Below are positions 1-5,010 of a stretch of 5,152 nucleotides of DNA, in pieces (within the stretch, counting starts at the first letter, position 1; every line of letters starts with the position of its first letter). Under the pieces are notes generated by a model that saw nothing but the letters and a program-made list of their open reading frames with translations, was not told the origin of the DNA and ran no database searches. The position numbers were made by a program, and so were the translations under genes. The DNA lies in NCBI GenBank assembly GCA_902772565.1, contig CACYBJ010000202.1, positions 1-5,152 on the forward strand. Direction: 5' to 3'. This DNA is from an uncultured Lachnospiraceae bacterium (GTDB lineage Bacteria; Bacillota; Clostridia; Lachnospirales; Lachnospiraceae).

Positions 1-27
1 AAAAACCTGCCCGGGTTAAGGCAGGTT
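1..27 (-). terminator. Rho-independent terminator of rpsT
   Basis: An 8-bp inverted repeat (AACCTGCC at 4-11, GGCAGGTT at 20-27) encloses an 8-base loop. Read on the minus strand the hairpin runs directly into a T tract (complement of the As at 1-5, cut off by the window edge). It lies 23 bases past the rpsT stop codon, the expected place for an intrinsic terminator. On the plus strand no T run follows, so it acts in the minus direction only. Confidence 0.85.
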
Positions 28-50
28 CTTAATAATTACAAAGTTTAAAA

Positions 51-311
51 TTACATTGCATTAACGTTCTTTGCAAGGCTTGAAACTTTTCTTGCTGCGG
101 CATTCTTGTGGAAGATGCCCTTAGCGCCTGCTTTATCGATTGCTGCTACTGCATCCTTGAGTGCTGCGGAAGCTGCTGCCTTATCGCCGCTCTCAATTGC
201 TGCATCAACCTTCTTTGTTAATGTCTTTACTTTTGACTTAGCTGCCTTGTTTCTTAAAGCTGCCTTCTCTGAAGTAATTACACGCTTCTTAGCTGATTTG
301 ATGTTAGCCAA
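51..311 (-). CDS. rpsT: 30S ribosomal protein S20
   Basis: S20 is a primary 16S rRNA-binding protein of the small ribosomal subunit. The 86-residue product has the standard family length and begins (M)ANIKSAKKR, the hallmark S20 N-terminus. It continues as a Lys/Ala-rich helical protein with the family's GIFHKNAAARKVSSLAK segment near the C-terminus. The start is a TTG at 311-309. An ideal AGGAGG lies at 325-320, 8 bases upstream, and the family N-terminus begins exactly there. An in-frame ATG further upstream (347) would add 12 residues foreign to S20 and would put the ribosome binding site inside the gene. It is transcribed from its own promoter and closed by its own terminator. holA and tRNA-Ser lie upstream, and holA-rpsT proximity is common in Firmicutes. 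The non-AUG start may help keep expression in balance, as S20 genes in other bacteria also use weak starts; this is inference. Confidence 0.97.
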   Translation of the reverse strand: MANIKSAKKRVITSEKAALRNKAAKSKVKTLTKKVDAAIESGDKAAASAALKDAVAAIDKAGAKGIFHKNAAARKVSSLAKNVNAM

Positions 312-420
312 TTTCAGTTCCTCCTGATATAGTCTGTTTATTTGCATGAATGATCAGACTTTCTTATTTGATTGTCTGACTGTTCGCTGAAACAGGACAC
401 GGACGTTTCAGTAAACATAC
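312..420 (-). promoter_or_regulatory. Structured 5' leader of rpsT, possible regulatory region
   Basis: About 109 bases separate the predicted transcription start from the TTG codon. A perfect 7-bp stem (CTGAAAC at 387-393 with GTTTCAG at 405-411) forms early in the leader. Downstream, the segment at 354-360 can pair either with 374-379 (6 bp) or with 331-336 (6 bp), and the two helices exclude each other. The second ends five bases before the AGGAGG at 325-320. Such an arrangement is compatible with leader-mediated feedback on S20 synthesis, but no known ribosomal-protein leader motif was recognised. Confidence 0.4.
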
Positions 421-426
421 GATGAT

Positions 427-455
427 ATAATACATTTATATAAAGAAAATGTCAA
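427..455 (-). promoter_or_regulatory. Sigma-A-type promoter of rpsT
   Basis: Read on the minus strand, TTGACA (455-450, perfect -35) is followed by a 17-base spacer and TATTAT (432-427, five of six matches to the -10 consensus). Transcription would start near 420. It lies between the tRNA terminator and rpsT, so it gives rpsT an independent strong promoter. Confidence 0.85.
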
Positions 456-492
456 ATGTATTTTATACTTTTTTTGAACTTTTTCGCGCCGT

Positions 493-521
493 AAAAAAGA
501 GGTGTTAAGCTTAACACCTCT
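493..521 (-). terminator. Rho-independent terminator after tRNA-Ser
   Basis: Positions 498-521 form a perfect 24-base palindrome centred on AAGCTT. On the minus strand it folds into a hairpin of about 9-10 bp and is followed by a run of Ts (complement of the As at 493-498). It begins 7 bases beyond the tRNA 3' end and closes the tRNA transcript and any read-through from holA. Confidence 0.9.
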
Positions 522-528
522 CATAAAG

Positions 529-614
529 CGGAGACGGTGGGATTCGAACCCACGAGCCCGTGAGGGCTACCTGATTTCGAGTCAGGGCCGTTATGACCAC
601 TTCGATACGTCTCC
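529..614 (-). tRNA. tRNA-Ser (anticodon CGA)
   Basis: An 86-base class II tRNA. The acceptor stem is GGAGACG (614-608) with CGTCTCC (536-530) and discriminator G at 529. The anticodon stem is CCTGA/TCAGG around the loop CTCGAAA, which gives anticodon CGA (codon UCG). A long variable arm with the stem AGCCC/GGGCT identifies a serine tRNA. The T arm is GTGGG-TTCGAAT-CCCAC. CCA is not encoded and must be added post-transcriptionally. It sits 21 bases after the holA stop codon, with its own promoter and terminator. UCG is usually also read by tRNA-Ser(UGA), so this may be an auxiliary isoacceptor. Confidence 0.97.
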
Positions 615-629
615 GAGTCAAACAAGTGG

Positions 630-658
630 ATTATACTACACAGAGGTATTTTTTACAA
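630..658 (-). promoter_or_regulatory. Promoter of tRNA-Ser overlapping the 3' end of holA
   Basis: On the minus strand TTGTAA (658-653, four of six -35 matches) is separated by exactly 17 bases from a perfect TATAAT (635-630). The -35 box and spacer lie inside the last codons of holA, and the -10 starts at the first base after its TAG stop. The predicted start is a few bases upstream of the tRNA 5' end at 614, which fits a short tRNA leader. Confidence 0.7.
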
Positions 659-1613
659 TAAAAATCTCCACTGCCATTGGAAAGTTGAGAAGTCCCGACT
701 TGCACTTTCTGTCAAGGCTTAAAGCAAAGGAAAGGCTGCTCTTGATCTTCTCCGTACTTTTCTTCTTTATAATGCGCAGATACTTCCTGGCCACGAAATC
801 ACGCATGCCCACTTCTTTAATGATTTCATTTTCATTAGAGCCTTCTTCCGAAAGTTTGGCGGTCAGATAAAGCTGATTGTAGCTGATGATTATATTCCTT
901 AAAACCACGCTTACATCTTCTTTTTCTTCGCACATGGCGGCATAAAGCGTCAGTGCCTCGTCTCTCTTGCCTTCTATGATCTTATCCACCAGATTGTAAA
1001 CCTTGGTTTCAAGCACCGGATGGCAGGAAACGTCTATATCTGCTTTTGTTATTTCGGTGTTGCCGGCACAGTAAGCGCGGAGTTTATATATTTCGGACTG
1101 CACGTTGGCCATGTCGGTTCCCGTAAGGGTTACAAAGTACTCCGCATCTGCCCTGGAAATATTCTGTCCTTTGGCTCTTAGTATCGCCTGAACAGCGCTT
1201 ACAAGTTCCTGGTCGTTAAGAGTGCGGATTTCTTCGCATACGCCTTTGTCCTTTACAAACTTGAATAGGGGGCTTTTCTCGCTGACGTCGCTTTCCACAA
1301 AAATAACATAGGTGGATTCAGGAAAGTTCCCGGCTCTTTCGGCAAAATCCGCTTTACCCTTAAACCAGCCGGAGCCTTCTATGCATACCACTCTTGCTTC
1401 AGCAAAAAAAGGCAGTGTCTCACAAAGAGCCGCTACCTCATTTACGTCAGTATCCTTACCGGAAAAGACGGTAAGATTCATTGTATCATCGGGAGAAACA
1501 AGGGCAGATATGAGCTTGTTTTTATAGGTCTGTTTCCTGAACTCTTCGTTTCCGTATATCAGATAGAAATGTTCGAATTCATGATTTCGCAGATCCAAAT
1601 CTATACGGCCCAT
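636..1613 (-). CDS. holA: DNA polymerase III delta subunit
   Basis: Delta is the clamp-loader subunit that opens the sliding clamp (DnaN) ring and works with DnaX and delta prime at the replication fork. The 325-residue product has the usual family length. It carries the N-terminal FYLIYGNEEFRK segment (residues 16-27), a degenerate nucleotide-binding loop typical of delta. The LPFF...RVV segment near residues 67-77, a central region with many charged helices, and the C-terminal LDRKCKSGLLNF collar-domain motif also fit the family. The ATG at 1613 is preceded by AAGGAG at 1625-1620 with 6-base spacing, and a second AAGGAG copy lies just upstream. In many Firmicutes holA directly follows comEC and precedes rpsT. 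Here the downstream order is kept but three unrelated genes lie between it and comEC. No clear promoter of its own is visible, so it may depend on read-through from the upstream surface-protein gene. Confidence 0.95.
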   Translation of the reverse strand: MGRIDLDLRNHEFEHFYLIYGNEEFRKQTYKNKLISALVSPDDTMNLTVFSGKDTDVNEVAALCETLPFFAEARVVCIEGSGWFKGKADFAERAGNFPESTYVIFVESDVSEKSPLFKFVKDKGVCEEIRTLNDQELVSAVQAILRAKGQNISRADAEYFVTLTGTDMANVQSEIYKLRAYCAGNTEITKADIDVSCHPVLETKVYNLVDKIIEGKRDEALTLYAAMCEEKEDVSVVLRNIIISYNQLYLTAKLSEEGSNENEIIKEVGMRDFVARKYLRIIKKKSTEKIKSSLSFALSLDRKCKSGLLNFPMAVEIFIVKNTSV

Positions 1614-1646
1614 ATCTGACTCCTTTCTCCTTTATTTTACCTTTTA

Positions 1647-1666
1647 TTTCGGCAGATGCGCCGAAA
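1647..1666 (-). repeat. Inverted repeat between the surface-protein gene and holA
   Basis: A perfect 7-bp stem (TTTCGGC 1647-1653, GCCGAAA 1660-1666) has a 6-base loop. It sits midway in the 76-base gap between the surface-protein stop and the holA start. No T run follows on either strand, so it is not a standard intrinsic terminator. It could be an mRNA 3'-end stabiliser, a weak terminator or a processing site. Confidence 0.5.
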
Positions 1667-1689
1667 CAAAGTATCACACCAAAGATATA

Positions 1690-3255
1690 TTATGCTTCGG
1701 CTGATTTCTTCTTTAAGATTACTGCGCCAGCAAGTGAGATGACAGCAAGCATTGCTACCGGAAGCATGCCGTTATCGCCTGTCTTGGCTGCACCGCTTGC
1801 GGAATCTGAAGTAGCAGTGCCTGCAGCAGGAACGACTGTATCATCGGTTGTCTCCTGTTCAGGTTCTTCTTCGGCTTCTTCATCAGTCCATGCCATGTCA
1901 AAGAGAGTTCTGTCGCCGGCATTAAGTCTGTTGAAGGCAATGAGTGCATATGCCACATCATTGTTGGAGTACATGCTGGTCTGACTGTCTCCGCTCATGT
2001 ATGTGAAACCTTCACCCGGAACGAAATAATCTGCCAAAGCATCAACCGGTGTACGTCCGTTCTTCTTAAAACGTGAATCCTCGTCCGGATTGATTCCGAG
2101 AGTTGAAAGAGCTGTGATAACCCATGCTGTGGAATCTGAGTTTGCAGCGCCCCAGCTGGAGTATGAACCGTCTTCATTCTGAATTCCGGAAAGTACTTCA
2201 ACTGCTTTATCTACTGCTTCTTTAACCTTTTCGTCGGTGTTATAGTAAGGAGCAAGAGCTGCAATTACCATACCTGTAACGTCAGGGTCTGCAACCTGTC
2301 CGCCGTAGCTGTATCCGCCGTCTTCTGTAGCTGAACTGAGAATATAATCGATGATGTTTTCTCTTGTTGACTGAGTTCCGCTTGTTGTTTCAGGGATCTC
2401 ATAGTTGTTGGAATCAAGAGCAAGTAAGGCATATGCCGCAGCATTTACACCCTGCGCTTTAATAGCATCCAGATCTGCAAGTGGAAGTAAAAGGTTATAG
2501 CCTTCTACGTCGGTTGCATCTTTTTTGATGGATGAAAGGGCAAGAATAACTCTTGAGTTGGTTGTTGTATATCTTTCATCCAGTTTTTCGGAAGCGCCTT
2601 CCTTTACGGCAGCTGCAAGATTGTTGTAGTAAGTTTCCGCATCTGCATCGGAAATAACGCCTGCACGTGCAGCGATAAATACATGCCATTCATTTCCGAA
2701 TACAAGATTATCACTGAGATCGCCGGTTGTTGCAGCAATAACAGTATCGTACATATCTGCTACGTCTGCTGTTTTCTGGCTGCCGCTGCCGGACTTTTCA
2801 TCTGTAGAAGACCAAGGTCCATAAACGAAAGATACGATGTCACCATCTGCCATTGAAATCTCATCAATACCAAAGTCGGATGTAGCACCGTTTACATAAA
2901 GACCATAGAATACAGAATAATTCGACGGAGTATCAAGTCCGTTGATTTCCGAAACAAAATGACCGTAGCCGGAATCTTCTGCGGTGAACTTTCCTTCAAG
3001 ACCTTCCTGCTTCATAGCCTGTACGAATGCGTCGTAACCTGTCATGCCCTCAGTTACTTCTACCCATTCGTCTACAAGGGTGTCTTTCCATGCATCTGTC
3101 TCGTTGTTTACATCATTTCTGATAATAAAATGAATGCTGATGGATGATGCATCTGCCGCCTTTACAAGTCCTGTAAAAGCGAACATTGCGGCAAGAAAAC
3201 AAGCCGCCAAAAAGCAAAGCTTCTTTAAAAGCCCTGCTGTGCACTGTTTATTCAT
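1690..3255 (-). CDS. Secreted, membrane-anchored DUF4430/alpha-alpha-barrel protein; putative cobalamin-binding (transcobalamin-like) surface protein
   Basis: This 521-residue protein has a signal peptide (Lys-rich start, hydrophobic core to about residue 32, cleavage likely near VKA-ADA). Residues about 38-148 form a DUF4430-like beta domain with the pattern NYSVFYGLYVNG...DGDIVSFVYGPW. DUF4430 resembles the C-terminal domain of transcobalamin and intrinsic factor. Residues about 170-445 form an alpha/alpha-barrel with prenyltransferase/squalene-oxidase-type repeats (EDGGYSYGG...DVTGMVIAALAPY; EDGSYSSWG...STAWVITALSTLG), the fold of the cobalamin-binding N-domain of intrinsic factor. An acidic linker (459-472), a KTGD motif (491-494), a membrane helix (about 497-514) and a KKK tail follow. 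The start at 3255 is chosen because AGGAGG (3267-3262) lies 6 bases upstream; the in-frame ATG at 3270 overlaps that site. The B12 riboswitch in its leader suggests repression when cobalamin is plentiful, hence a role in corrinoid capture. Binding is inferred. A sterol or terpene cyclase activity is unlikely for a secreted protein. Confidence 0.85.
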   Translation of the reverse strand: MNKQCTAGLLKKLCFLAACFLAAMFAFTGLVKAADASSISIHFIIRNDVNNETDAWKDTLVDEWVEVTEGMTGYDAFVQAMKQEGLEGKFTAEDSGYGHFVSEINGLDTPSNYSVFYGLYVNGATSDFGIDEISMADGDIVSFVYGPWSSTDEKSGSGSQKTADVADMYDTVIAATTGDLSDNLVFGNEWHVFIAARAGVISDADAETYYNNLAAAVKEGASEKLDERYTTTNSRVILALSSIKKDATDVEGYNLLLPLADLDAIKAQGVNAAAYALLALDSNNYEIPETTSGTQSTRENIIDYILSSATEDGGYSYGGQVADPDVTGMVIAALAPYYNTDEKVKEAVDKAVEVLSGIQNEDGSYSSWGAANSDSTAWVITALSTLGINPDEDSRFKKNGRTPVDALADYFVPGEGFTYMSGDSQTSMYSNNDVAYALIAFNRLNAGDRTLFDMAWTDEEAEEEPEQETTDDTVVPAAGTATSDSASGAAKTGDNGMLPVAMLAVISLAGAVILKKKSAEA

Positions 3256-3262
3256 ACAGTAC
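3241..3262 (-). promoter_or_regulatory. Start-codon hairpin, candidate riboswitch expression platform
   Basis: The RNA can form a 7-bp stem pairing 3262-3256 with 3247-3241 (one G-U pair). Its 8-base loop begins with the AUG start codon (3255-3253), and its first base is the last G of the AGGAGG. It follows the aptamer closely and there is no room or T tract for a terminator before the gene. This fits translational control, but whether ligand binding changes the hairpin is inference. Confidence 0.4.
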
Positions 3263-3283
3263 CTCCTCATGCCTAAGTTTTTA

Positions 3284-3447
3284 ATCTTTACGTATTGTGT
3301 TCCGACTCCGGTTCATCCTACTTTGAATCGCCTTCCCGGTGTTACCCAGTGACATCTGATTCTTCGTCCCCGTTACGGCTGGGATTAGCAGTCGGGCCTC
3401 TCACCCGGTTCCTTTAAACAGACAGTCTCCCGCCTGACCGTAAAGAT
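3284..3447 (-). promoter_or_regulatory. Cobalamin (B12) riboswitch aptamer
   Basis: Adenosylcobalamin-type aptamer elements occur in the canonical order on the minus strand. The boundaries are set by a perfect 9-bp P1 helix (ATCTTTACG at 3447-3439 with CGTAAAGAT at 3292-3284). Inside are GGGTGAGAGGCCC (3406-3394), the core segment with AGCCGTAACGGGG (3389-3368), the GTCACTGGG element (3353-3345), the highly conserved CCGGGAAGGCG (3339-3329) and a B12-box variant with GGAGTCGGAACAC (3318-3297). These match the known family in sequence and spacing. It lies between a strong promoter and the surface-protein gene, whose ribosome binding site begins 16 bases after P1. The family normally lowers expression when cobalamin binds. 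Confidence 0.93.
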
Positions 3448-3468
3448 GCAGTTAATATCTACTCTGCC

Positions 3469-3497
3469 ATTCTAAATTTACTATGCTCTGCTGTCAA
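3469..3497 (-). promoter_or_regulatory. Sigma-A-type promoter of the riboswitch/surface-protein transcript
   Basis: On the minus strand a perfect TTGACA (3497-3492) is followed by a 17-base spacer and TAGAAT (3474-3469, five of six matches). The predicted start near 3462 lies about 15 bases before the riboswitch P1 helix. The -35 box is 29 bases past the phosphatase stop codon, so the surface-protein gene has its own promoter. Confidence 0.85.
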
Positions 3498-3526
3498 GAA
3501 AACCTTTGCAATAATACATTTATCGT

Positions 3527-4081
3527 TTATACCTCTACTTTGAGCAATTTACAGTTTTCAATTCCCGCATCCCAGATTTTTGAAACAGGCAGATGCTTTA
3601 TTACGCATATCAAGGCCGAATTCATGGCTCCGTGTCCCACAATAAGCACGTCCTTGTTTTCCGCAAGCAGCGGCTTTACTTTTTCTTCATAAAATTCCCC
3701 GGTGCGGGCAAACAATTCCTCAAAGGTTTCGGCCCCGCCCATACTTTCCTTATAGGAAGCAGGATCGTGAAACAAAACATTTATGGGGCAGTCCGTATTC
3801 TGAAAACTGTAGGCAAGCCCTTCATACTCTCCGAAGTACATTTCCAGCAGGCGGTCATCTGTCGTTATGGGAACATCCCTGTCCCTAAGAAGTATCTCCG
3901 CTGTTTCTTTAGCTCTTTTAAGAGGAGATGAGAAGCAGATATCAAAATGAACGTCTCTGTATCTTTCCCGGGCTTCCTCTGCCATCTTCCTTCCCTCTTC
4001 ATTTAAAGGGATGTCAGTGCGTCCCTGTAACCGCCTTTCGTTATTCCAATCGGTTTTACCGTGTCTTATGATGTAAAGCAT
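3527..4081 (-). CDS. Histidine phosphatase family protein (phosphoglycerate mutase-like)
   Basis: The 184-residue protein belongs to the histidine phosphatase superfamily, which transfers phosphate through a phosphohistidine. All catalytic landmarks are present: R6-H7-G8 with nucleophile H7, R56 in SSPLKRAKET, the acid E80 in LLEMYFGEYEGL, and the second histidine H150 in IVGHGAMN. There is no signal peptide, so it is cytoplasmic. The size is close to small broad-specificity phosphatases and to CobC-type alpha-ribazole phosphatases, but nothing in the sequence fixes the substrate. The B12-regulated gene downstream makes CobC worth considering; this gene itself lies upstream of the riboswitch and is not under its control. 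The start is supported by family alignment (MLYIIRHG). It has no good ribosome binding site (only AGAAAG, 11 bases away), so coupling to the methyltransferase gene 31 bases upstream is likely. Confidence 0.9.
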   Translation of the reverse strand: MLYIIRHGKTDWNNERRLQGRTDIPLNEEGRKMAEEARERYRDVHFDICFSSPLKRAKETAEILLRDRDVPITTDDRLLEMYFGEYEGLAYSFQNTDCPINVLFHDPASYKESMGGAETFEELFARTGEFYEEKVKPLLAENKDVLIVGHGAMNSALICVIKHLPVSKIWDAGIENCKLLKVEV

Positions 4082-4112
4082 GTTTTCTGTATCTTTCTGT
4101 ATTTCTGTTGTG
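4082..4112 (-). repeat. Short intergenic spacer with three CAGAAA copies
   Basis: The gap between the methyltransferase stop and the phosphatase start holds CAGAAA three times on the minus strand (4107-4102, 4099-4094, 4089-4084). It lacks a consensus ribosome binding site. No promoter or terminator is visible, which supports co-transcription of the two genes. Confidence 0.45.
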
Positions 4113-4904
4113 TTATTTCTTTTTTAGCACAGCTATCGCAGCGTAATGAAGTATTTCGAAACTGTCCGGTGCGATCCGCTCAAGCAGTTTCCGGTGTTCT
4201 GCGTCCCACTTTGCCAATGAAGCAGCATCAAGTGATGCCCCCACTCCCCTGCAGGCCCTCATTCTTCCGTGCCATGTCTCTTTTGTGAAAGGGACTTTAA
4301 TATCATATTCTTCATGATCCTCAAGGTCGAAATAATCGTAGGCTACATCCGGTATCCAAATAGGATGTTTGGTCTCACCCGCACCGGACCAGTCGGGGCT
4401 GTATTTAAGAACCAGTTCTTCACTGGCGCCTGCTATCTTATCTTCAAAGGGAAGCCAGGCCATGTAAAGAATTACAAGGCGTCCGTCCTTCTTAAGAATT
4501 CTCGACAGATTCGGCATAACCTTTTCATGATCGAAATACCAGAAACACTGGCAGGCGGTAATCACGTCAAAGGTTTCATTCGGATAATCTATGTTTTCGG
4601 CAGATACAACCGTAAAGTCGATATTCATGTTGTCAGATTCGGCAAGGTGTTTCGCCTGAGCTATCTGCTCCGGGGAAATATCCGTTCCTACCCAATCCGC
4701 ACCGTATCCGTACATGTTTCTCGGAAGAACTCCCGTGCCCGTTCCAAGGTCAAGCACTTTCTGACCCTTTACGCACAAACCTCTGTGTGCAACCTTTTCA
4801 TAAAAAAGCGAAGGATACACATCTCTGAATTTTGCATAATCCTCCGAGGTCCTCCCCCAGTCAAATGCCTTCCCGGCATCAATTCTTTCATCTTTTATTT
4901 CCAT
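4113..4904 (-). CDS. Class I SAM-dependent methyltransferase
   Basis: The 263-residue cytoplasmic protein has a Rossmann-type methyltransferase fold. Motif I is VLDLGTGTGVL (residues 50-60) and binds S-adenosylmethionine. The acidic residue D75 in VGTDIS would hold the ribose hydroxyls, and an FDVITACQCFWYFDHE segment corresponds to motif IV. A C-terminal half rich in aromatic and acidic residues (roughly 150-263) probably forms the substrate cap. The N-terminal segment FDWGRTSEDYAKFRDVYP is typical of a clostridial group annotated only as class I methyltransferases, related to the UbiE/Methyltransf_11 type. The substrate is not readable. The ATG at 4904 is preferred to the in-frame ATG at 4940 because a GAGGGGGAG ribosome binding site (4917-4909) lies just before it. 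It heads a probable two-gene operon with the phosphatase. Confidence 0.9.
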   Translation of the reverse strand: MEIKDERIDAGKAFDWGRTSEDYAKFRDVYPSLFYEKVAHRGLCVKGQKVLDLGTGTGVLPRNMYGYGADWVGTDISPEQIAQAKHLAESDNMNIDFTVVSAENIDYPNETFDVITACQCFWYFDHEKVMPNLSRILKKDGRLVILYMAWLPFEDKIAGASEELVLKYSPDWSGAGETKHPIWIPDVAYDYFDLEDHEEYDIKVPFTKETWHGRMRACRGVGASLDAASLAKWDAEHRKLLERIAPDSFEILHYAAIAVLKKK

Positions 4905-4961
4905 AGTTCTCCCCCTCGTTATGATTCTGTTGGTATACATTCTTATATAAGACTGATTACT

Positions 4962-4990
4962 ATTTTATTGCTTTTGACAGGATAATTCAA
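4962..4990 (-). promoter_or_regulatory. Candidate promoter of the methyltransferase-phosphatase pair
   Basis: On the minus strand TTGAAT (4990-4985, four of six) and TAAAAT (4967-4962, five of six) are separated by 17 bases in the AT-rich 106-base gap after comEC. The transcript would begin near 4955, about 50 bases before the ATG. The match is moderate, and several other AT-rich -10-like words lie downstream. Confidence 0.45.
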
Positions 4991-5010
4991 TCACCTGAAT
5001 TCAAACAGGC

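Noticed and set aside
312..347. Upstream ATG extension of rpsT
   Set aside because: It adds 12 residues not found in S20 and would bury the AGGAGG inside the gene; TTG at 311 matches the family start.
502..870. Plus-strand open frame across the tRNA and the end of holA
   Set aside because: It begins in the terminator palindrome and reads through the tRNA complement; its RRRWDSNPRAREG-like start is the familiar spurious translation of a tRNA.
1755..2201. Extra minus-strand frames inside the surface-protein gene
   Set aside because: They are out-of-frame shadows of a gene with continuous domains and a complete start and stop.
1690..3255. Squalene or terpene cyclase function suggested by the repeats
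   Set aside because: The protein is secreted and carries DUF4430 and a B12 riboswitch, and the catalytic DxDD-type cyclase motif is not visible; the repeats more likely reflect the shared barrel fold.
3134..3352. Plus-strand open frame across the surface-protein start and the riboswitch
   Set aside because: It is antisense to the signal peptide and to the aptamer, whose conservation explains the sequence; no ribosome binding site or domain is seen.
4905..4940. Upstream ATG extension of the methyltransferase
   Set aside because: The strong G-rich ribosome binding site lies between this ATG and the one at 4904, so the downstream start is preferred.
4269..4985. Long plus-strand open frame of 238 codons
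   Set aside because: It lies antisense to the methyltransferase, whose motifs and ribosome binding site are clear. The plus-strand product has no recognisable domain and looks like low-quality translation.
4975..5010. Possible terminator after comEC
   Set aside because: Only 4-5 bp stems (CCTG/CAGG) with no T run can be drawn; too weak to call.
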